Source of the DNA: Verrucomicrobium sp. GAS474
Lineage (GTDB): Bacteria; Verrucomicrobiota; Verrucomicrobiia; Methylacidiphilales; GAS474
Assembly: GCF_900105685.1 (NCBI RefSeq)
Contig: NZ_LT629781.1
Coordinates: 3,646,611-3,710,610, forward strand
Direction of reading: 5' to 3'
Length of the DNA stretch: 64,000 nt
Part shown: in pieces, positions 32,428 to 41,308 of the stretch
Layout: every line of letters starts with the position of its first letter
Numbering within the stretch: position 1 is the first letter of the stretch
Program-made: the position numbers and the translations under genes
Notes under the pieces: generated by a model
Told to the model about the DNA's origin: nothing
Databases searched by the model: none
Seen by the model: the letters and a program-made list of their open reading frames with translations, nothing else

Positions 32428-33729
32428 ATGCCTCGCTACCGGGAGGTGCTCCAGGTCCTGGCCGCCCGCCGCAGGCTCGGCATGAAGCTGGGGCTGGAGA
32501 ACATGGAGGCCCTCGCCGCCGCCCTCGGCTCCCCCCACCGGAAACTCCGCTTCGTCCACCTCGCCGGGACCAACGGCAAGGGCTCGACCGCCGCCTTCCT
32601 CGCCTCTCTGCTCCGGGCGGGCGGCCAGCGCGTCGGCCTCTTCACCTCGCCCCACCTCCTTTCGGTCCGGGAGCGGATCGCCGTCGACGGCGCGCCGATC
32701 CCGCGCCCCGCCTTCATCGAGGGGATCACCCGCGTCACGGCGGCGGCGACGGCGCAGGGGCTGGAGCCGACCTTCTTCGAGACCCTCACCGCCCTCGCCC
32801 TCTGGCACTTCGAGCGGGAGCAGGTCGACTGGGTCGTCTGGGAGACCGGCCTCGGCGGGCGGCTCGACTCGACCAACATCGTCACCCCCGCCGTCTCGAT
32901 CATCACGAACATCGGGAGCGACCACGCCTCCTTCCTCGGCGATTCCCCCGCCAAGATCGCCATCGAAAAGGCGGGGATCATCAAGCCCTCCGTCCCCGTC
33001 GTCACCGCCGAGACCGAGGCCGAGCCCCTCTCCATCCTCCGCCGCATCGCCCGGGAGAAGAACGCCCCGCTGCACGAGATCACCCCGGCGGAGGTCGCCG
33101 CCCTCCCGCCCCTCCGCCTCTCCGGCCCCCACCAGCGCCGCAACGCCGCCTGCGCCGTCGCCGCCCATCGCCTCCTCGCCGCCCTCGGCCTTCCCGATCT
33201 CCCTGAAGAAAAAGCCGCCCAGGCCCTCGCCCAGACGACCTGGCCCGGCCGCTTTGAGATCGTCCGCGGCGAGCCCGAGCCGCCCTTCGTCGTCGACGGC
33301 GCCCACAATCCCGAGGGGATCGCCGCCGCCCTCGCCGCCTGGCGGGACGCCTTCGGGGCCCTCCCCTTCCGCCTCGTCTACGGCGGGATGAGCGACAAGG
33401 ACCACGCCGTCGCCGCCCGGCTCCTCCTGCCCCAGACGCGGGAGACGATCCTCCTCCGCGCCACGGGGGAACGGGCCGCCGAGCCCGCCACCCTCCTCGC
33501 CCACTTCCCCGGCGCCCGCCTCGCGCCCTCGCTCCCCGCGCTGTGGCCGGAGCTCCTCTCCCATCCGATGCCGACCCTCCTCCTCGGCTCCCTCACCCTT
33601 GTCGGCGAGGCCCTCCGGCTGGCCGGCCTCTCGACCCTCCCGCCCGAGGAGCAGGAGGCCGAGGCCGACCTGAACGAGCTGCTCTCCCCTCTCCCCATTC
33701 AGACCGTCCCTCTCGATCCGCCGCGCTAG
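32428..33729 (+). CDS. folC: Folylpolyglutamate synthase / dihydrofolate synthase
   Basis: Adds glutamate to dihydropteroate and to folates. The 433-residue Mur-ligase-fold protein has P-loop HLAGTNGKGSTAAFLAS, the GLFTSPHLLSVRERI and ETGLGGRLDSTN signatures, SIITNIGSDHASFLG, and the C-terminal domain with VVDGAHNPEGIAA and YGGMSDKD. Length and order are normal. It begins 8 bp after accD and probably shares its transcript. Confidence 0.95.
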   Translation: MPRYREVLQVLAARRRLGMKLGLENMEALAAALGSPHRKLRFVHLAGTNGKGSTAAFLASLLRAGGQRVGLFTSPHLLSVRERIAVDGAPIPRPAFIEGITRVTAAATAQGLEPTFFETLTALALWHFEREQVDWVVWETGLGGRLDSTNIVTPAVSIITNIGSDHASFLGDSPAKIAIEKAGIIKPSVPVVTAETEAEPLSILRRIAREKNAPLHEITPAEVAALPPLRLSGPHQRRNAACAVAAHRLLAALGLPDLPEEKAAQALAQTTWPGRFEIVRGEPEPPFVVDGAHNPEGIAAALAAWRDAFGALPFRLVYGGMSDKDHAVAARLLLPQTRETILLRATGERAAEPATLLAHFPGARLAPSLPALWPELLSHPMPTLLLGSLTLVGEALRLAGLSTLPPEEQEAEADLNELLSPLPIQTVPLDPPR

Positions 33730-33786
33730 GTCGTGTCACGACCTGGGGCCATTTGGCGAACGGGGCAATCGGGGTTAGGTTATCCC

Positions 33787-33993
33787 ATGATCCCCAAGGA
33801 AGCAGCCGTCGAGAAGCGGGCGCATGAACTGTGGGTGGAAGCGGGCCGGCCCGAGGGCAACGGTCAAGCCGAAGCCTTCTGGTACAAAGCGGAAGAGGAA
33901 CTCGAATCGCGGGAATACGGGAACGACCATCCCCAGCCGGTATCGCCGCTGCCGGAGACCGACTCCGGCTCGAAGCCGGTGATGAATGGCTAG
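33787..33993 (+). CDS. Small DUF2934 protein
   Basis: A 68-residue soluble protein whose core, IPKEAAVEKRAHELWVEAGRPEG then AEAFWYKAEEELE, matches the DUF2934 pattern of RAYELWEREGRP with a trailing helix. Such short proteins are common in Verrucomicrobia, Planctomycetes and Proteobacteria, with no known activity. The ATG at 33787 places the motif near the N-terminus. Its stop overlaps the stop of the convergent PepSY gene by 4 bp. Confidence 0.8.
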   Translation: MIPKEAAVEKRAHELWVEAGRPEGNGQAEAFWYKAEEELESREYGNDHPQPVSPLPETDSGSKPVMNG

Positions 33994-35087
33994 GTCGTCA
34001 CCGCCGTCGCCGCGCTGACGGCGGCGGCCTTCTTCCGCCGCATCCACCAGATCGCGCACCCGCTCGCCGAAAGGACGCCGGGCGTGAGCCCCCCGAGGAC
34101 GTAGACCACCTTGATCGGCCAGCCGCCGAAGTTGCCGAAGTGGAGCGGCGTCACGTAGGAGAGGATTTTCTCCCCGCCCTTCAGCGTCCGGAAATCGCGC
34201 ACTTTCAGCGGCTGAAGCGTCTTCGCGTCGACCGTCACGCCGCTGCAGAACGGGTGGGAGAACCACGCGTGCGGCACCCCGCCGTAGACGCTGACCGGGC
34301 CGCCCGGCCTCGGGGAAAGGAAGAGATACTCCGGCTCGAGATCGGGCAGGGCCGTCCGCGCCGCCGCGATCGCGCCGGAGATCGGAACGGGAGCGGCCGC
34401 CACGGTCATCGTCATCGGCGGCGGCGTTTTCTTCGGGGCGAAGAGCCGGGGAAAGACGAAGAGATTCATCCAGCCCCCCGTCAGGGCGAGGACGAGATTG
34501 AAAAGCAGCGCGTAGAACCCGACCGTCTTGTGAAGGTCGGAAAGAGAGAGTCGCGCGCCTCGCTCCCGCCGGGGCAGGAAAGGAACCCCTCGCAACCGCC
34601 CGCCCAGCACGATCAACCCGCTGACGCCCAGCCCGATCAGCCCGAGGGCGAAGAGGCAGGCCGCCGCCCCGCCCCAATTTCCGAGCAGGAGGGTGGAGTG
34701 GAGCCGGAGCACCCAGTCATTCCACGCATTCCGCCGCAGCTCCCCCACGCGCCCGGTGTAGGGATCGACGGAAACATAGGCGTTGCTCCTCTCAGCATCG
34801 CTCCGCAACCGCACCCACAGAGCCCGGTCGGCCTCCCGGTAGCTTTCGAGGGAGATCACCGTGACCCGCCATCCCGGCCATGCCTCGGCGACTTTCGCGA
34901 CGAGGAGATCGAGGGAGAGCTTCTCCCCCTTCTGCTCTGCGGCGGGGACGAAGTAGAACGCCGGATGGAGCGCCTTGTCGATGGCCTCCTTGAAGACCAT
35001 GAGCGAGCCCGTCAGTCCGACGAAGGTCAAGACCAGAGCCGATCCGAGGCCGAGCCACGAATGAAAGCGGAAGAAGAAAGGACGCAC
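33990..35087 (-). CDS. PepSY-associated transmembrane protein
   Basis: A 365-residue protein with four helices: FHSWLGLGSALVLTFVGLTGSL, then a periplasmic PepSY-like stretch (AWPGWRVTVISLESYREADRAL, VSVDPYTGRVGEL), LFALGLIGLGVSGLIVLGG, LHKTVGFYALLFNLVLALTGGW, a second PepSY-like stretch, and a C-terminal helix followed by WWMRRKK. His residues near helices (FHSW, LHSTL, DLHKT, LHFG) fit haem- or metal-linked reductases of this family. Related proteins are associated with siderophore iron reduction, but no receptor is adjacent. Confidence 0.85.
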   Translation of the reverse strand: MRPFFFRFHSWLGLGSALVLTFVGLTGSLMVFKEAIDKALHPAFYFVPAAEQKGEKLSLDLLVAKVAEAWPGWRVTVISLESYREADRALWVRLRSDAERSNAYVSVDPYTGRVGELRRNAWNDWVLRLHSTLLLGNWGGAAACLFALGLIGLGVSGLIVLGGRLRGVPFLPRRERGARLSLSDLHKTVGFYALLFNLVLALTGGWMNLFVFPRLFAPKKTPPPMTMTVAAAPVPISGAIAAARTALPDLEPEYLFLSPRPGGPVSVYGGVPHAWFSHPFCSGVTVDAKTLQPLKVRDFRTLKGGEKILSYVTPLHFGNFGGWPIKVVYVLGGLTPGVLSASGCAIWWMRRKKAAAVSAATAVTT

Positions 35088-35317
35088 AGCCCAGGCACCT
35101 TAGGGAGTTTCGTCCCACGCCACACGCTCGCGATGACTCTCCCCCTTTTTTTCTTCACCACCGCAAGCCGAAGAAAAAGGACCGCAAGCCGGAGCAATTT
35201 TCCTTCCCTCGCTCCAATTTGCAAAAAACGAGGATTTTGGGGGTCGTTTTTGCCCTTTTTGGGCATTTCGACCCTTTTTCTTCGGCAAAACGGCCTGAAA
35301 TGAGTCATTCCCGCCAG

Positions 35318-35347
35318 TTGACTTCCCGTACGTCCCTCCTGTACCAT
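35318..35347 (+). promoter_or_regulatory. Putative sdhCAB promoter, leaderless
   Basis: -35 TTGACT (35318-35323), 18 bp, -10 TACCAT (35342-35347), then 8 nt to the sdhC ATG. The intergenic region 35088-35317 upstream is AT/T-rich with several T runs (e.g. CCCTTTTTTTC near 35147) and a GAAAAAG...CTTTTTC-like pair, possibly part of the sdh control region; no gene is seen there. Confidence 0.5.
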
Positions 35348-35355
35348 GCCTCCCT

Positions 35356-36165
35356 ATGGGCACCCCCACCACTGCCGTCCAGAAAGCGGCCTCCCCCGGC
35401 TCTTCTTCCTGCCACTGTCCCGTCAAGTCGGCCATTCTCCTTAAGGCCATCATGGCTATTACGGGTCTGATCCTTTTCGGATTCACAATTGTTCACGCCC
35501 TTGGAAATCTCCTCGTCTTCCTCCCGGCCGAGGCGATCAACAGCTACGGCTACCTCCTCCACCACTCCGGCCTCCACGGCTTCACGCTGATCTGGCCCTT
35601 CCGCCTCTTCCTCCTCGCCGCCGCCGTCGCCCACATCGTCGCGGCCATCATCCTCACGAAACGGAACCGCGCCGCCCGCCCCGTCCCCTACGCCGTCATC
35701 AAGGCGAACAAGGCGACCTTCGCCAGCCGGACGATGTTCGTCGGCGGCCTCGTCCTCGCCGTCTTCATCGTCTTCCACATCCTCCAGTTCACCGTCGAGG
35801 CCGGTCCCTTCGCCACGTCGCGCGGCTACGAGGCCCCCGTCTCCGCCGCCGACGTCGCCACGCTGAACCTCCTCACCGTCCCCGATGTCCACAACGGCTC
35901 GACGGAGATCACCGCCATCCACGACATCCACCGGATGGTCGTCGAGGGCTTCAGCAACGTCTGGATTTCGGCCTTCTACCTCATCTCGGTCGCCATCCTC
36001 GGCCTCCACCTGAACCACGGCGCGGCGGCCCTCTTCCGCTCCCTCGGCATCGGGAACCGCGCCACCTTCCCCTGGCAGAACTTCATCGCCCGCGCGTTCG
36101 GGCTCTTCGTCTTCCTCGCCATGGCCGCCGTCCCGCTCGGCGTCCTCACCGGAATCGTCAAATAA
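35356..36165 (+). CDS. sdhC: Succinate dehydrogenase cytochrome b subunit
   Basis: The 269-residue membrane anchor of the b558 type with five helices and two haems, as in Bacteroidetes, epsilonproteobacteria and Bacillus, so no separate sdhD is expected. Candidate haem ligands are His in TIVHALGNLLVF, LLHHSGLHG, AHIVAAIIL, VFHILQFTVE and LGLHLNHGAAALF. The N-terminus is hydrophilic and Cys-containing (SSSCHCPV). First gene of sdhCAB; sdhA follows 20 bp later. Confidence 0.93.
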   Translation: MGTPTTAVQKAASPGSSSCHCPVKSAILLKAIMAITGLILFGFTIVHALGNLLVFLPAEAINSYGYLLHHSGLHGFTLIWPFRLFLLAAAVAHIVAAIILTKRNRAARPVPYAVIKANKATFASRTMFVGGLVLAVFIVFHILQFTVEAGPFATSRGYEAPVSAADVATLNLLTVPDVHNGSTEITAIHDIHRMVVEGFSNVWISAFYLISVAILGLHLNHGAAALFRSLGIGNRATFPWQNFIARAFGLFVFLAMAAVPLGVLTGIVK

Positions 36166-36185
36166 TCAGGTAACAAGGCCCATCC

Positions 36186-38114
36186 ATGAGCATCCCTCTC
36201 CCCAAACTCGATCCCCGGATTCCCGAAGGCCCGCTTGAAGGCAAGTGGTCGAGCTTCAAGAACAACGTCAAGCTCGTCGCCCCGAACAACAAGCGGAAAT
36301 ACGACATCATCATCGTCGGCACCGGCCTCGGCGGCGGTGCGGCCGCCGCCACCCTCGGCGAGCTCGGCTACAACGTGAAGTCATTCTGCTTCCAGGACAG
36401 CCCCCGCCGCGCCCACTCCATCGCGGCCCAGGGCGGCATCAACGCGGCGAAGAACTACCAGAATGACGGCGACAGCGTCTTCCACCTCTTCCACGACACG
36501 ATCAAGGGCGGCGACTTCCGCGCCCGCGAGGCGAACGTCCACCGCCTCGCCGAGGTCAGCGTGAACATCATCGACCAGTGCGTCGCCCAGGGCGTCCCCT
36601 TCGCCCGCGAATACGGCGGCCTCCTGGCGAACCGCTCCTTCGGCGGCGCCCAGGTCTCCCGCACCTTCTACGCGCGCGGCGCGACCGGCCAGCAGCTCCT
36701 CATCGGGGCCTACCAGGCCCTCTCCCGCCAGGTGAAGGCCGGGAAGGTCGAGCTCTTCTACCGGACCGAGATGGTCGACCTCATCGTCGTCGACGGCCAC
36801 GCGAAGGGCATCGTCGCCCGCGACCTCGTCACCGGGAAGCTCACCGTTCACATGGCCGACTGCGTCGTCCTCGGCACCGGCGGCTACGGCAACGTCTTCT
36901 ACCTCTCCACCTACGCCCGCGGCTCCAACGCCACGGCGATCTGGCGCGCCTACAAGCGCGGCGCGGCCTTCGCCAACCCCTGCTACACCCAGATCCACCC
37001 CACCTGCATCCCGGTGACCGGCGACTACCAGTCGAAGCTCACCCTGATGTCCGAGTCCCTCCGCAACGACGGCCGCGTCTGGGTCCCGAAGAAGCAGAAG
37101 GACAACCGCCACCCCGACCAGATCCCCGAGGACGAGCGCGACTACTTCCTCGAGCGGATGTACCCGAGCTACGGCAACCTCGCCCCCCGCGACATCGCCT
37201 CCCGCGCCGCGAAGCGCGTCTGCGACGAGGGCCGCGGCGTCGGCGAGAGCGGCCTCGGCGTCTACCTCGACTTCACCGAGGTCACGAAGCGGATCGGCGA
37301 GCACGGCGTCCGCGAGAAATACGCGAACCTCTTCGGCATGTACAACGAGATCACCGCCGAGAACGCCTACAAGACCCCGATGCGGATCTACCCCGCCGTC
37401 CACTACACCATGGGCGGACTGTGGGTCGACTACCACCTCATGACGACCGTCCCCGGCCTCTTCTGCGTCGGCGAGGCGAACTTCTCCGACCACGGCGCGA
37501 ACCGCCTCGGCGCGTCGGCCCTCATGCAGGGCCTCGCCGACGGCTACTTCGTCCTCCCCTACACGATCGGCGACTACCTCGCGAAGCAGAAGCCCGCCAA
37601 CCGCCCGAAGGCCGATTGTCCCGAGGCGCAGGCCGCCCTCGCCGAGAGCCAGGCCCGCATCGACCAGCTCGTCAACATCAAGGGCGACAAGCCGATCAGC
37701 GAGTTCCACCGCGAGCTCGGCAAGATCCTCTGGACCTACTGCGGCATGGCCCGCAACGAGGAAGGGCTGAAGAAGGCCCTCGAGCTGATCCCGAAGCTCC
37801 GCGAGGATTTCTGGAAGAACGTCAGCGTCCCCGGCACCGGCGCCGAGATGAACCAGGCCCTCGAGCGGGCCAACCGTGTCGCCGACTTCATCGAACTCGG
37901 CGAACTCCTCTGCCGCGACGCCCTCACCCGCCGGGAATCGTGCGGCGCCCACTTCCGCGAGGAATACCAGGAAGACGGCGAGTGCAAGCGGAACGACGAT
38001 GACTTCGCCCACGTTGCCGCCTGGGCTTACCAAGGTGAGGACGCCCCGCCCGAACGCCTCGTCGAGCCGCTCATCTACGAGAAACTCTCCTTCGTCACCC
38101 GGAGCTATAAATAG
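36186..38114 (+). CDS. sdhA: Succinate dehydrogenase flavoprotein subunit
   Basis: The 642-residue catalytic subunit that oxidises succinate to fumarate. FAD-binding [18 protein letters not shown] at the N-terminus, [15 protein letters not shown] with the covalent-FAD His, substrate-site segments [16 protein letters not shown] and [11 protein letters not shown], and [18 protein letters not shown] are present. The C-terminal helical domain ([14 protein letters not shown]) is complete. Length and insertions resemble the Bacteroidetes-type enzyme. Confidence 0.97.
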   Translation: MSIPLPKLDPRIPEGPLEGKWSSFKNNVKLVAPNNKRKYDIIIVGTGLGGGAAAATLGELGYNVKSFCFQDSPRRAHSIAAQGGINAAKNYQNDGDSVFHLFHDTIKGGDFRAREANVHRLAEVSVNIIDQCVAQGVPFAREYGGLLANRSFGGAQVSRTFYARGATGQQLLIGAYQALSRQVKAGKVELFYRTEMVDLIVVDGHAKGIVARDLVTGKLTVHMADCVVLGTGGYGNVFYLSTYARGSNATAIWRAYKRGAAFANPCYTQIHPTCIPVTGDYQSKLTLMSESLRNDGRVWVPKKQKDNRHPDQIPEDERDYFLERMYPSYGNLAPRDIASRAAKRVCDEGRGVGESGLGVYLDFTEVTKRIGEHGVREKYANLFGMYNEITAENAYKTPMRIYPAVHYTMGGLWVDYHLMTTVPGLFCVGEANFSDHGANRLGASALMQGLADGYFVLPYTIGDYLAKQKPANRPKADCPEAQAALAESQARIDQLVNIKGDKPISEFHRELGKILWTYCGMARNEEGLKKALELIPKLREDFWKNVSVPGTGAEMNQALERANRVADFIELGELLCRDALTRRESCGAHFREEYQEDGECKRNDDDFAHVAAWAYQGEDAPPERLVEPLIYEKLSFVTRSYK

Positions 38115-38156
38115 GCCTTAGGCCCGTCCCCCGACACTCCACCTGAAAATCACCCC

Positions 38157-38951
38157 ATGAATTTCACTCTCAAAATCTGGCGTCAGGAAAGCCCCGAGGC
38201 CGAAGGCCGCTTCGTCACCTACCAGGCCCACGGCATCAACCCGAACATGTCGTTCCTCGAGATGCTCGACGTCGTCAACGACGAGGCCTCGGTCAACCCG
38301 AACAAGGACGCCCGCGACACCATCGCCTTCGACCACGACTGCCGCGAAGGCATCTGCGGCACCTGCTCCCTCGTCATCAACGGCAAGCCCCACGGCCCGA
38401 ACCACGCCGTCACCACCTGCCAGACCTACATGCGCTCCTTCACCGACGGCGAGACCATCGTCGTTGAGCCGTGGCGCGTCGCCGCCTTCCCCGTCCTGAA
38501 GGACCTCGTCACCGACCGCTCCGCCTTCGACCGGATCATCCAGTCGGGCGGCTACGTCTCGGTCAGCACCGGCCAGGCCCCGGCGGCGAACACCCACCTC
38601 ATCCCCCGCCCCGTCGCCGAGGCCGCCTTCGACGCCGCCCATTGCATCGGCTGCGGCGCCTGCGCGGCCCAGTGCAAGAACGGCTCCCCGATGCTCTTCG
38701 TCGCCGCCAAGGTCGCCCACCTCAACTCGCTCCCCCAGGGCCAGCCCGAGAAGCACGACCGCGTCCTGAAGATGGTCCGCGCCCTCGACGACGAGGGCTT
38801 CGGCGCCTGCACCCACACCATGGCGTGCGAGGCCGTCTGCCCGAAGGAAATCCCCTACGACCTCATCGTCCGCCTCAACCGCCAGTTCCTCGTCGCCTCC
38901 GCCGTCGAGGCGACCACCCCCGCCCCCAGCGACGCGGGCGGGGCGGGCTAA
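38157..38951 (+). CDS. sdhB: Succinate dehydrogenase iron-sulphur subunit
   Basis: 264 residues carrying three clusters. The [2Fe-2S] ligands are in [10 protein letters not shown] and TTCQTYMR; the C-terminal ferredoxin part has [15 protein letters not shown] and [16 protein letters not shown] for the [4Fe-4S] and [3Fe-4S] clusters. The start [20 protein letters not shown] is typical of the long Bacteroidetes-type SdhB. It lies 42 bp after sdhA, and a terminator follows. Confidence 0.97.
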   Translation: MNFTLKIWRQESPEAEGRFVTYQAHGINPNMSFLEMLDVVNDEASVNPNKDARDTIAFDHDCREGICGTCSLVINGKPHGPNHAVTTCQTYMRSFTDGETIVVEPWRVAAFPVLKDLVTDRSAFDRIIQSGGYVSVSTGQAPAANTHLIPRPVAEAAFDAAHCIGCGACAAQCKNGSPMLFVAAKVAHLNSLPQGQPEKHDRVLKMVRALDDEGFGACTHTMACEAVCPKEIPYDLIVRLNRQFLVASAVEATTPAPSDAGGAG

Positions 38952-38965
38952 GGCGCCCAGCTCGA

Positions 38966-39000
38966 AAAAGGCGGAAGGAGAAATCCTTCCGCCTTTTCTT
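38966..39000 (+). terminator. Rho-independent terminator after sdhB
   Basis: A 14-bp stem, AAAAGGCGGAAGGA / TCCTTCCGCCTTTT, with a GAAA loop and following T-rich tract, starting about 14 bp after the sdhB stop. Confidence 0.95.
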
Positions 39001-39065
39001 TTGCCCCGACCGTTTGCGCTGCCCGCCCTCATGGCTTAGCTTTGGCTTCAATCCTGACACACTCC

Positions 39066-39302
39066 ATGAAACTCCCCTCCCCCCGCCTCCTCCTCGGTTC
39101 CGTCGCCGCCCTTGCCCTGCTCGGCACCGCCCCCCTCGCCCTCGCCGACGGCCCTCACGGCCACGGCCCCCACGGCAAGCCCGCCCACTACGAGCATGAC
39201 CGGAACGGTTATTGGGACGGCAACCACCAGCACCACCCCTACATCGTCCGCAACGGCCACCGCGGCTACTGGTGGAACCACGTCTGGATCATCGTCGACT
39301 AA
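39066..39302 (+). CDS. Small His-rich secreted protein
   Basis: 78 residues. A clear signal peptide (LLLGSVAALALLGTAPLALA, cut before DG) leaves a mature protein of about 50 residues containing roughly 13 His plus many Gly, Tyr and Trp (DGPHGHGPHGKPAHYEHD, NHQHHPYIVRNGHRGYWW). It may bind metal in the periplasm, but this is inferred from composition. The ATG at 39066 fits the signal peptide. It follows the sdh terminator and precedes repeat A copy 2. Confidence 0.7.
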   Translation: MKLPSPRLLLGSVAALALLGTAPLALADGPHGHGPHGKPAHYEHDRNGYWDGNHQHHPYIVRNGHRGYWWNHVWIIVD

Positions 39303-39315
39303 GCGACGCCTCCTC

Positions 39316-39546
39316 GACCCTGAAAGGGTCGAAGCGATTAGCCGGGGGTCGAGCGCAGCGACACCCCCGGTTTCAGATCGGAAAATTCGCCCCGTCATCA
39401 GGTTGTCCCTTCTTTGATGAAGGCCGGGGCGCACCTCCGACAACCTCTGCGACCCCTGCCGGGGTCGGACCCTTCTCTCACGTTATTCCGGGGGTGTCGG
39501 GCTTTGCCCTCAACCCCCGGCTACCTTCTTTGATCCCTCCGGGATC
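39316..39546 (+). repeat. Inverted-repeat element, family A, copy 2
   Basis: A 231-bp copy of the element at 16740-17008. Ends: GACCC-TGAAA-GGGTC (39316-39330) and GATCCC-TCC-GGGATC (39532-39546); inner hairpins CCGGGGGT...ACCCCCGG at 39442-39470 region (39342-39370) and 39488-39520. Relative to copy 1 both inner stems change GTGG/CCAC to GGGG/CCCC, keeping pairing at both ends. The interior is unrelated to copy 1 and has its own nested stem and a third GACCCC-TGCC-GGGGTC hairpin (39451-39466). Its right end is 19 bp before the metG promoter. Confidence 0.85.
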
Positions 39547-39565
39547 GAGGCCCGATCATCTCCGG

Positions 39566-39594
39566 TTGCATCCCCTGCCGTCTTGGCTTTAACT
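39566..39594 (+). promoter_or_regulatory. Putative metG promoter, leaderless
   Basis: -35 TTGCAT (39566-39571), 17 bp, -10 TTAACT (39589-39594), 6 nt, ATG at 39601. Confidence 0.45.
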
Positions 39595-39600
39595 CTCCGG

Positions 39601-41151
39601 ATGTCCCAGCGTTTTTTCCTGACCACGGCTATTGACTACGTCAACGGCCGCCCCCACCTCGGCCACGCCTACGAGAAGATCCTCGCCGACGTGATGGTGC
39701 GGCACCGCCGCAGCCTCGGGGAAGAGGTCTTCTTCCTCACCGGCGTCGACGAGCACGGGCAGAAGGTCCAGCAATCGGCCCAGAAGGCGGGCCTCACCTC
39801 GCAGGAGTTCTGCGACCAGACCAGCGCCCTCTTCCGCGACCTCTGGGCCCGCCTCGGCCTCTCCAACGACCGCTTCGTCCGCACCACCGACCAGCCCCAC
39901 AAGGACTACGTCCGCGCCTGCCTCCAGAAGCTCTACGACAAGGGCGAGATCTACTTCAAGGAACACGAGGGCTTCTACAGCGCCCGCGCCGAGCAGTTCG
40001 TCACCGAGAAGGACCAGGTCGACGGCGTCTGGCCCGAGATCTACGGCGAAGTCGTGAAGACGAAGGAACCGAACTACTTCTTCAAGCTCGCCGCCTACCA
40101 GGACTGGCTCCGCCAATACGTCACCGACCATCCCGAGTTCATCTTCCCCTCGTTCCGCCGGAACGAGGTCCTCGCCGCGCTCGAGAACCCGATCGGCGAC
40201 CTCTGCATCTCCCGCCCGAAGAGCCGCCTCGAATGGGGCATCCCCCTTCCCTTCGCCGAGGACTTCGTCACCTACGTCTGGTTCGACGCCCTCATCAACT
40301 ACGTCTCGTTCGCCGATCCCGGCCTTCCCACCGACAAGTGGCCCGCCGACGTCCACCTCATCGGCAAGGACATCCTCATCCCCGCCCACGCCGTCTACTG
40401 GCCGATCATGCTGAAGGCGCTCGGCCTGGAGCAGCCGAAGCAGCTCGTCGTCCACGGCTGGTGGATGAACCGCGGCGCGAAGATGAGCAAGTCGGTCGGC
40501 AACGTCGTCGATCCCGAGCCCTACATCGAGACCTTCGGCCCCGACGCCCTCCGCTACTTCGTCATGCGCGAGATGTCGCTCGGCCAGGACGCCGACTTCA
40601 CCGACGAGAAATTCATCCAACGCTACCAGAGCGACCTCGGCAACGACCTCGGCAACCTCGTCCAGCGGAGCCTCTCGATGATCGGGCGGTATCGCGAGGG
40701 AAGCGTCCCCGCCCGCCCCGCCGAGGCCCTCACCGACCTCGACCGCGAGCTGGAGAGCGACGAGCCGACCACACTCTTCCGCGAGGCCATGGAATCGAAG
40801 CAGATCCATATCGCCCTCCAGCATCTCTGGGCCTACCTCCAGAAGGCGAACCAGTACGTCGAGCAGAGCGCCCCGTGGAAGCTGGCGAAGGACCCCGCCC
40901 TGGCCCCGCGCCTCGACGTCGTCCTCGCCACCTTGGCCGAGACCGTCCGCCGCGTCGCCGTCCTCACCGCCTCGGTCCTCCCCCACACCTCGGAGAAGAT
41001 CTACGCCGTCCTGAACCTCCCCGTGACCGCGGAATCGTTCCGCCTCACCGAGGCCGCCTTCGGCAACCGCCTCGAAGGCAAGCCGGTCCAGCCCCCCACG
41101 CCGCTCTTCCCCCGGATCGAGGTGGAAAAGGAAGAAGGAAAGAAGGCGTAA
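39601..41151 (+). CDS. metG: Methionine--tRNA ligase
   Basis: A 516-residue class I synthetase. HIGH motif as RPHLGHAYEKIL, the connective region with DLCISRPKSRLEWGIPLP (short form without an obvious zinc-knuckle Cys set), KMSKS loop as GAKMSKSVGNVVDP, and the helical anticodon domain. The C-terminal tRNA-binding (EMAP/Trbp111) domain of longer MetRS proteins is absent, so the protein ends after the anticodon domain at IEVEKEEGKKA. The ATG at 39601 begins SQRFFLTTAIDYVNGRPHLG. Confidence 0.96.
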   Translation: MSQRFFLTTAIDYVNGRPHLGHAYEKILADVMVRHRRSLGEEVFFLTGVDEHGQKVQQSAQKAGLTSQEFCDQTSALFRDLWARLGLSNDRFVRTTDQPHKDYVRACLQKLYDKGEIYFKEHEGFYSARAEQFVTEKDQVDGVWPEIYGEVVKTKEPNYFFKLAAYQDWLRQYVTDHPEFIFPSFRRNEVLAALENPIGDLCISRPKSRLEWGIPLPFAEDFVTYVWFDALINYVSFADPGLPTDKWPADVHLIGKDILIPAHAVYWPIMLKALGLEQPKQLVVHGWWMNRGAKMSKSVGNVVDPEPYIETFGPDALRYFVMREMSLGQDADFTDEKFIQRYQSDLGNDLGNLVQRSLSMIGRYREGSVPARPAEALTDLDRELESDEPTTLFREAMESKQIHIALQHLWAYLQKANQYVEQSAPWKLAKDPALAPRLDVVLATLAETVRRVAVLTASVLPHTSEKIYAVLNLPVTAESFRLTEAAFGNRLEGKPVQPPTPLFPRIEVEKEEGKKA

Positions 41152-41181
41152 CCCGGTTTGGCGGGGGGCGTCTTTCGGGGT

Positions 41182-41304
41182 ATGAAATCGCAACCCTGGA
41201 AATCGTCCTCCCTCCACGCCGTGATGACTCTTTCCCTCCTGCTCGCCTTCTACCTGGTGGTCTGCACCACGTTCTACCTCGCCCTCTCGCAGACGCAGGC
41301 CTGA
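41182..41304 (+). CDS. Putative 40-residue single-helix membrane protein
   Basis: A short frame 30 bp after metG, same strand: MKSQPWKSSSLHAVM then a strong helix (TLSLLLAFYLVVCTTFYLAL) and SQTQA. A basic Ser-rich N-terminus followed by one membrane helix is typical of bacterial small membrane proteins. GGGG precedes the ATG by 2 nt. There is no family assignment; the case rests on composition and position, just before the convergent AraC gene whose stop is 5 bp away. Confidence 0.5.
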   Translation: MKSQPWKSSSLHAVMTLSLLLAFYLVVCTTFYLALSQTQA

Positions 41305-41308
41305 TGAG

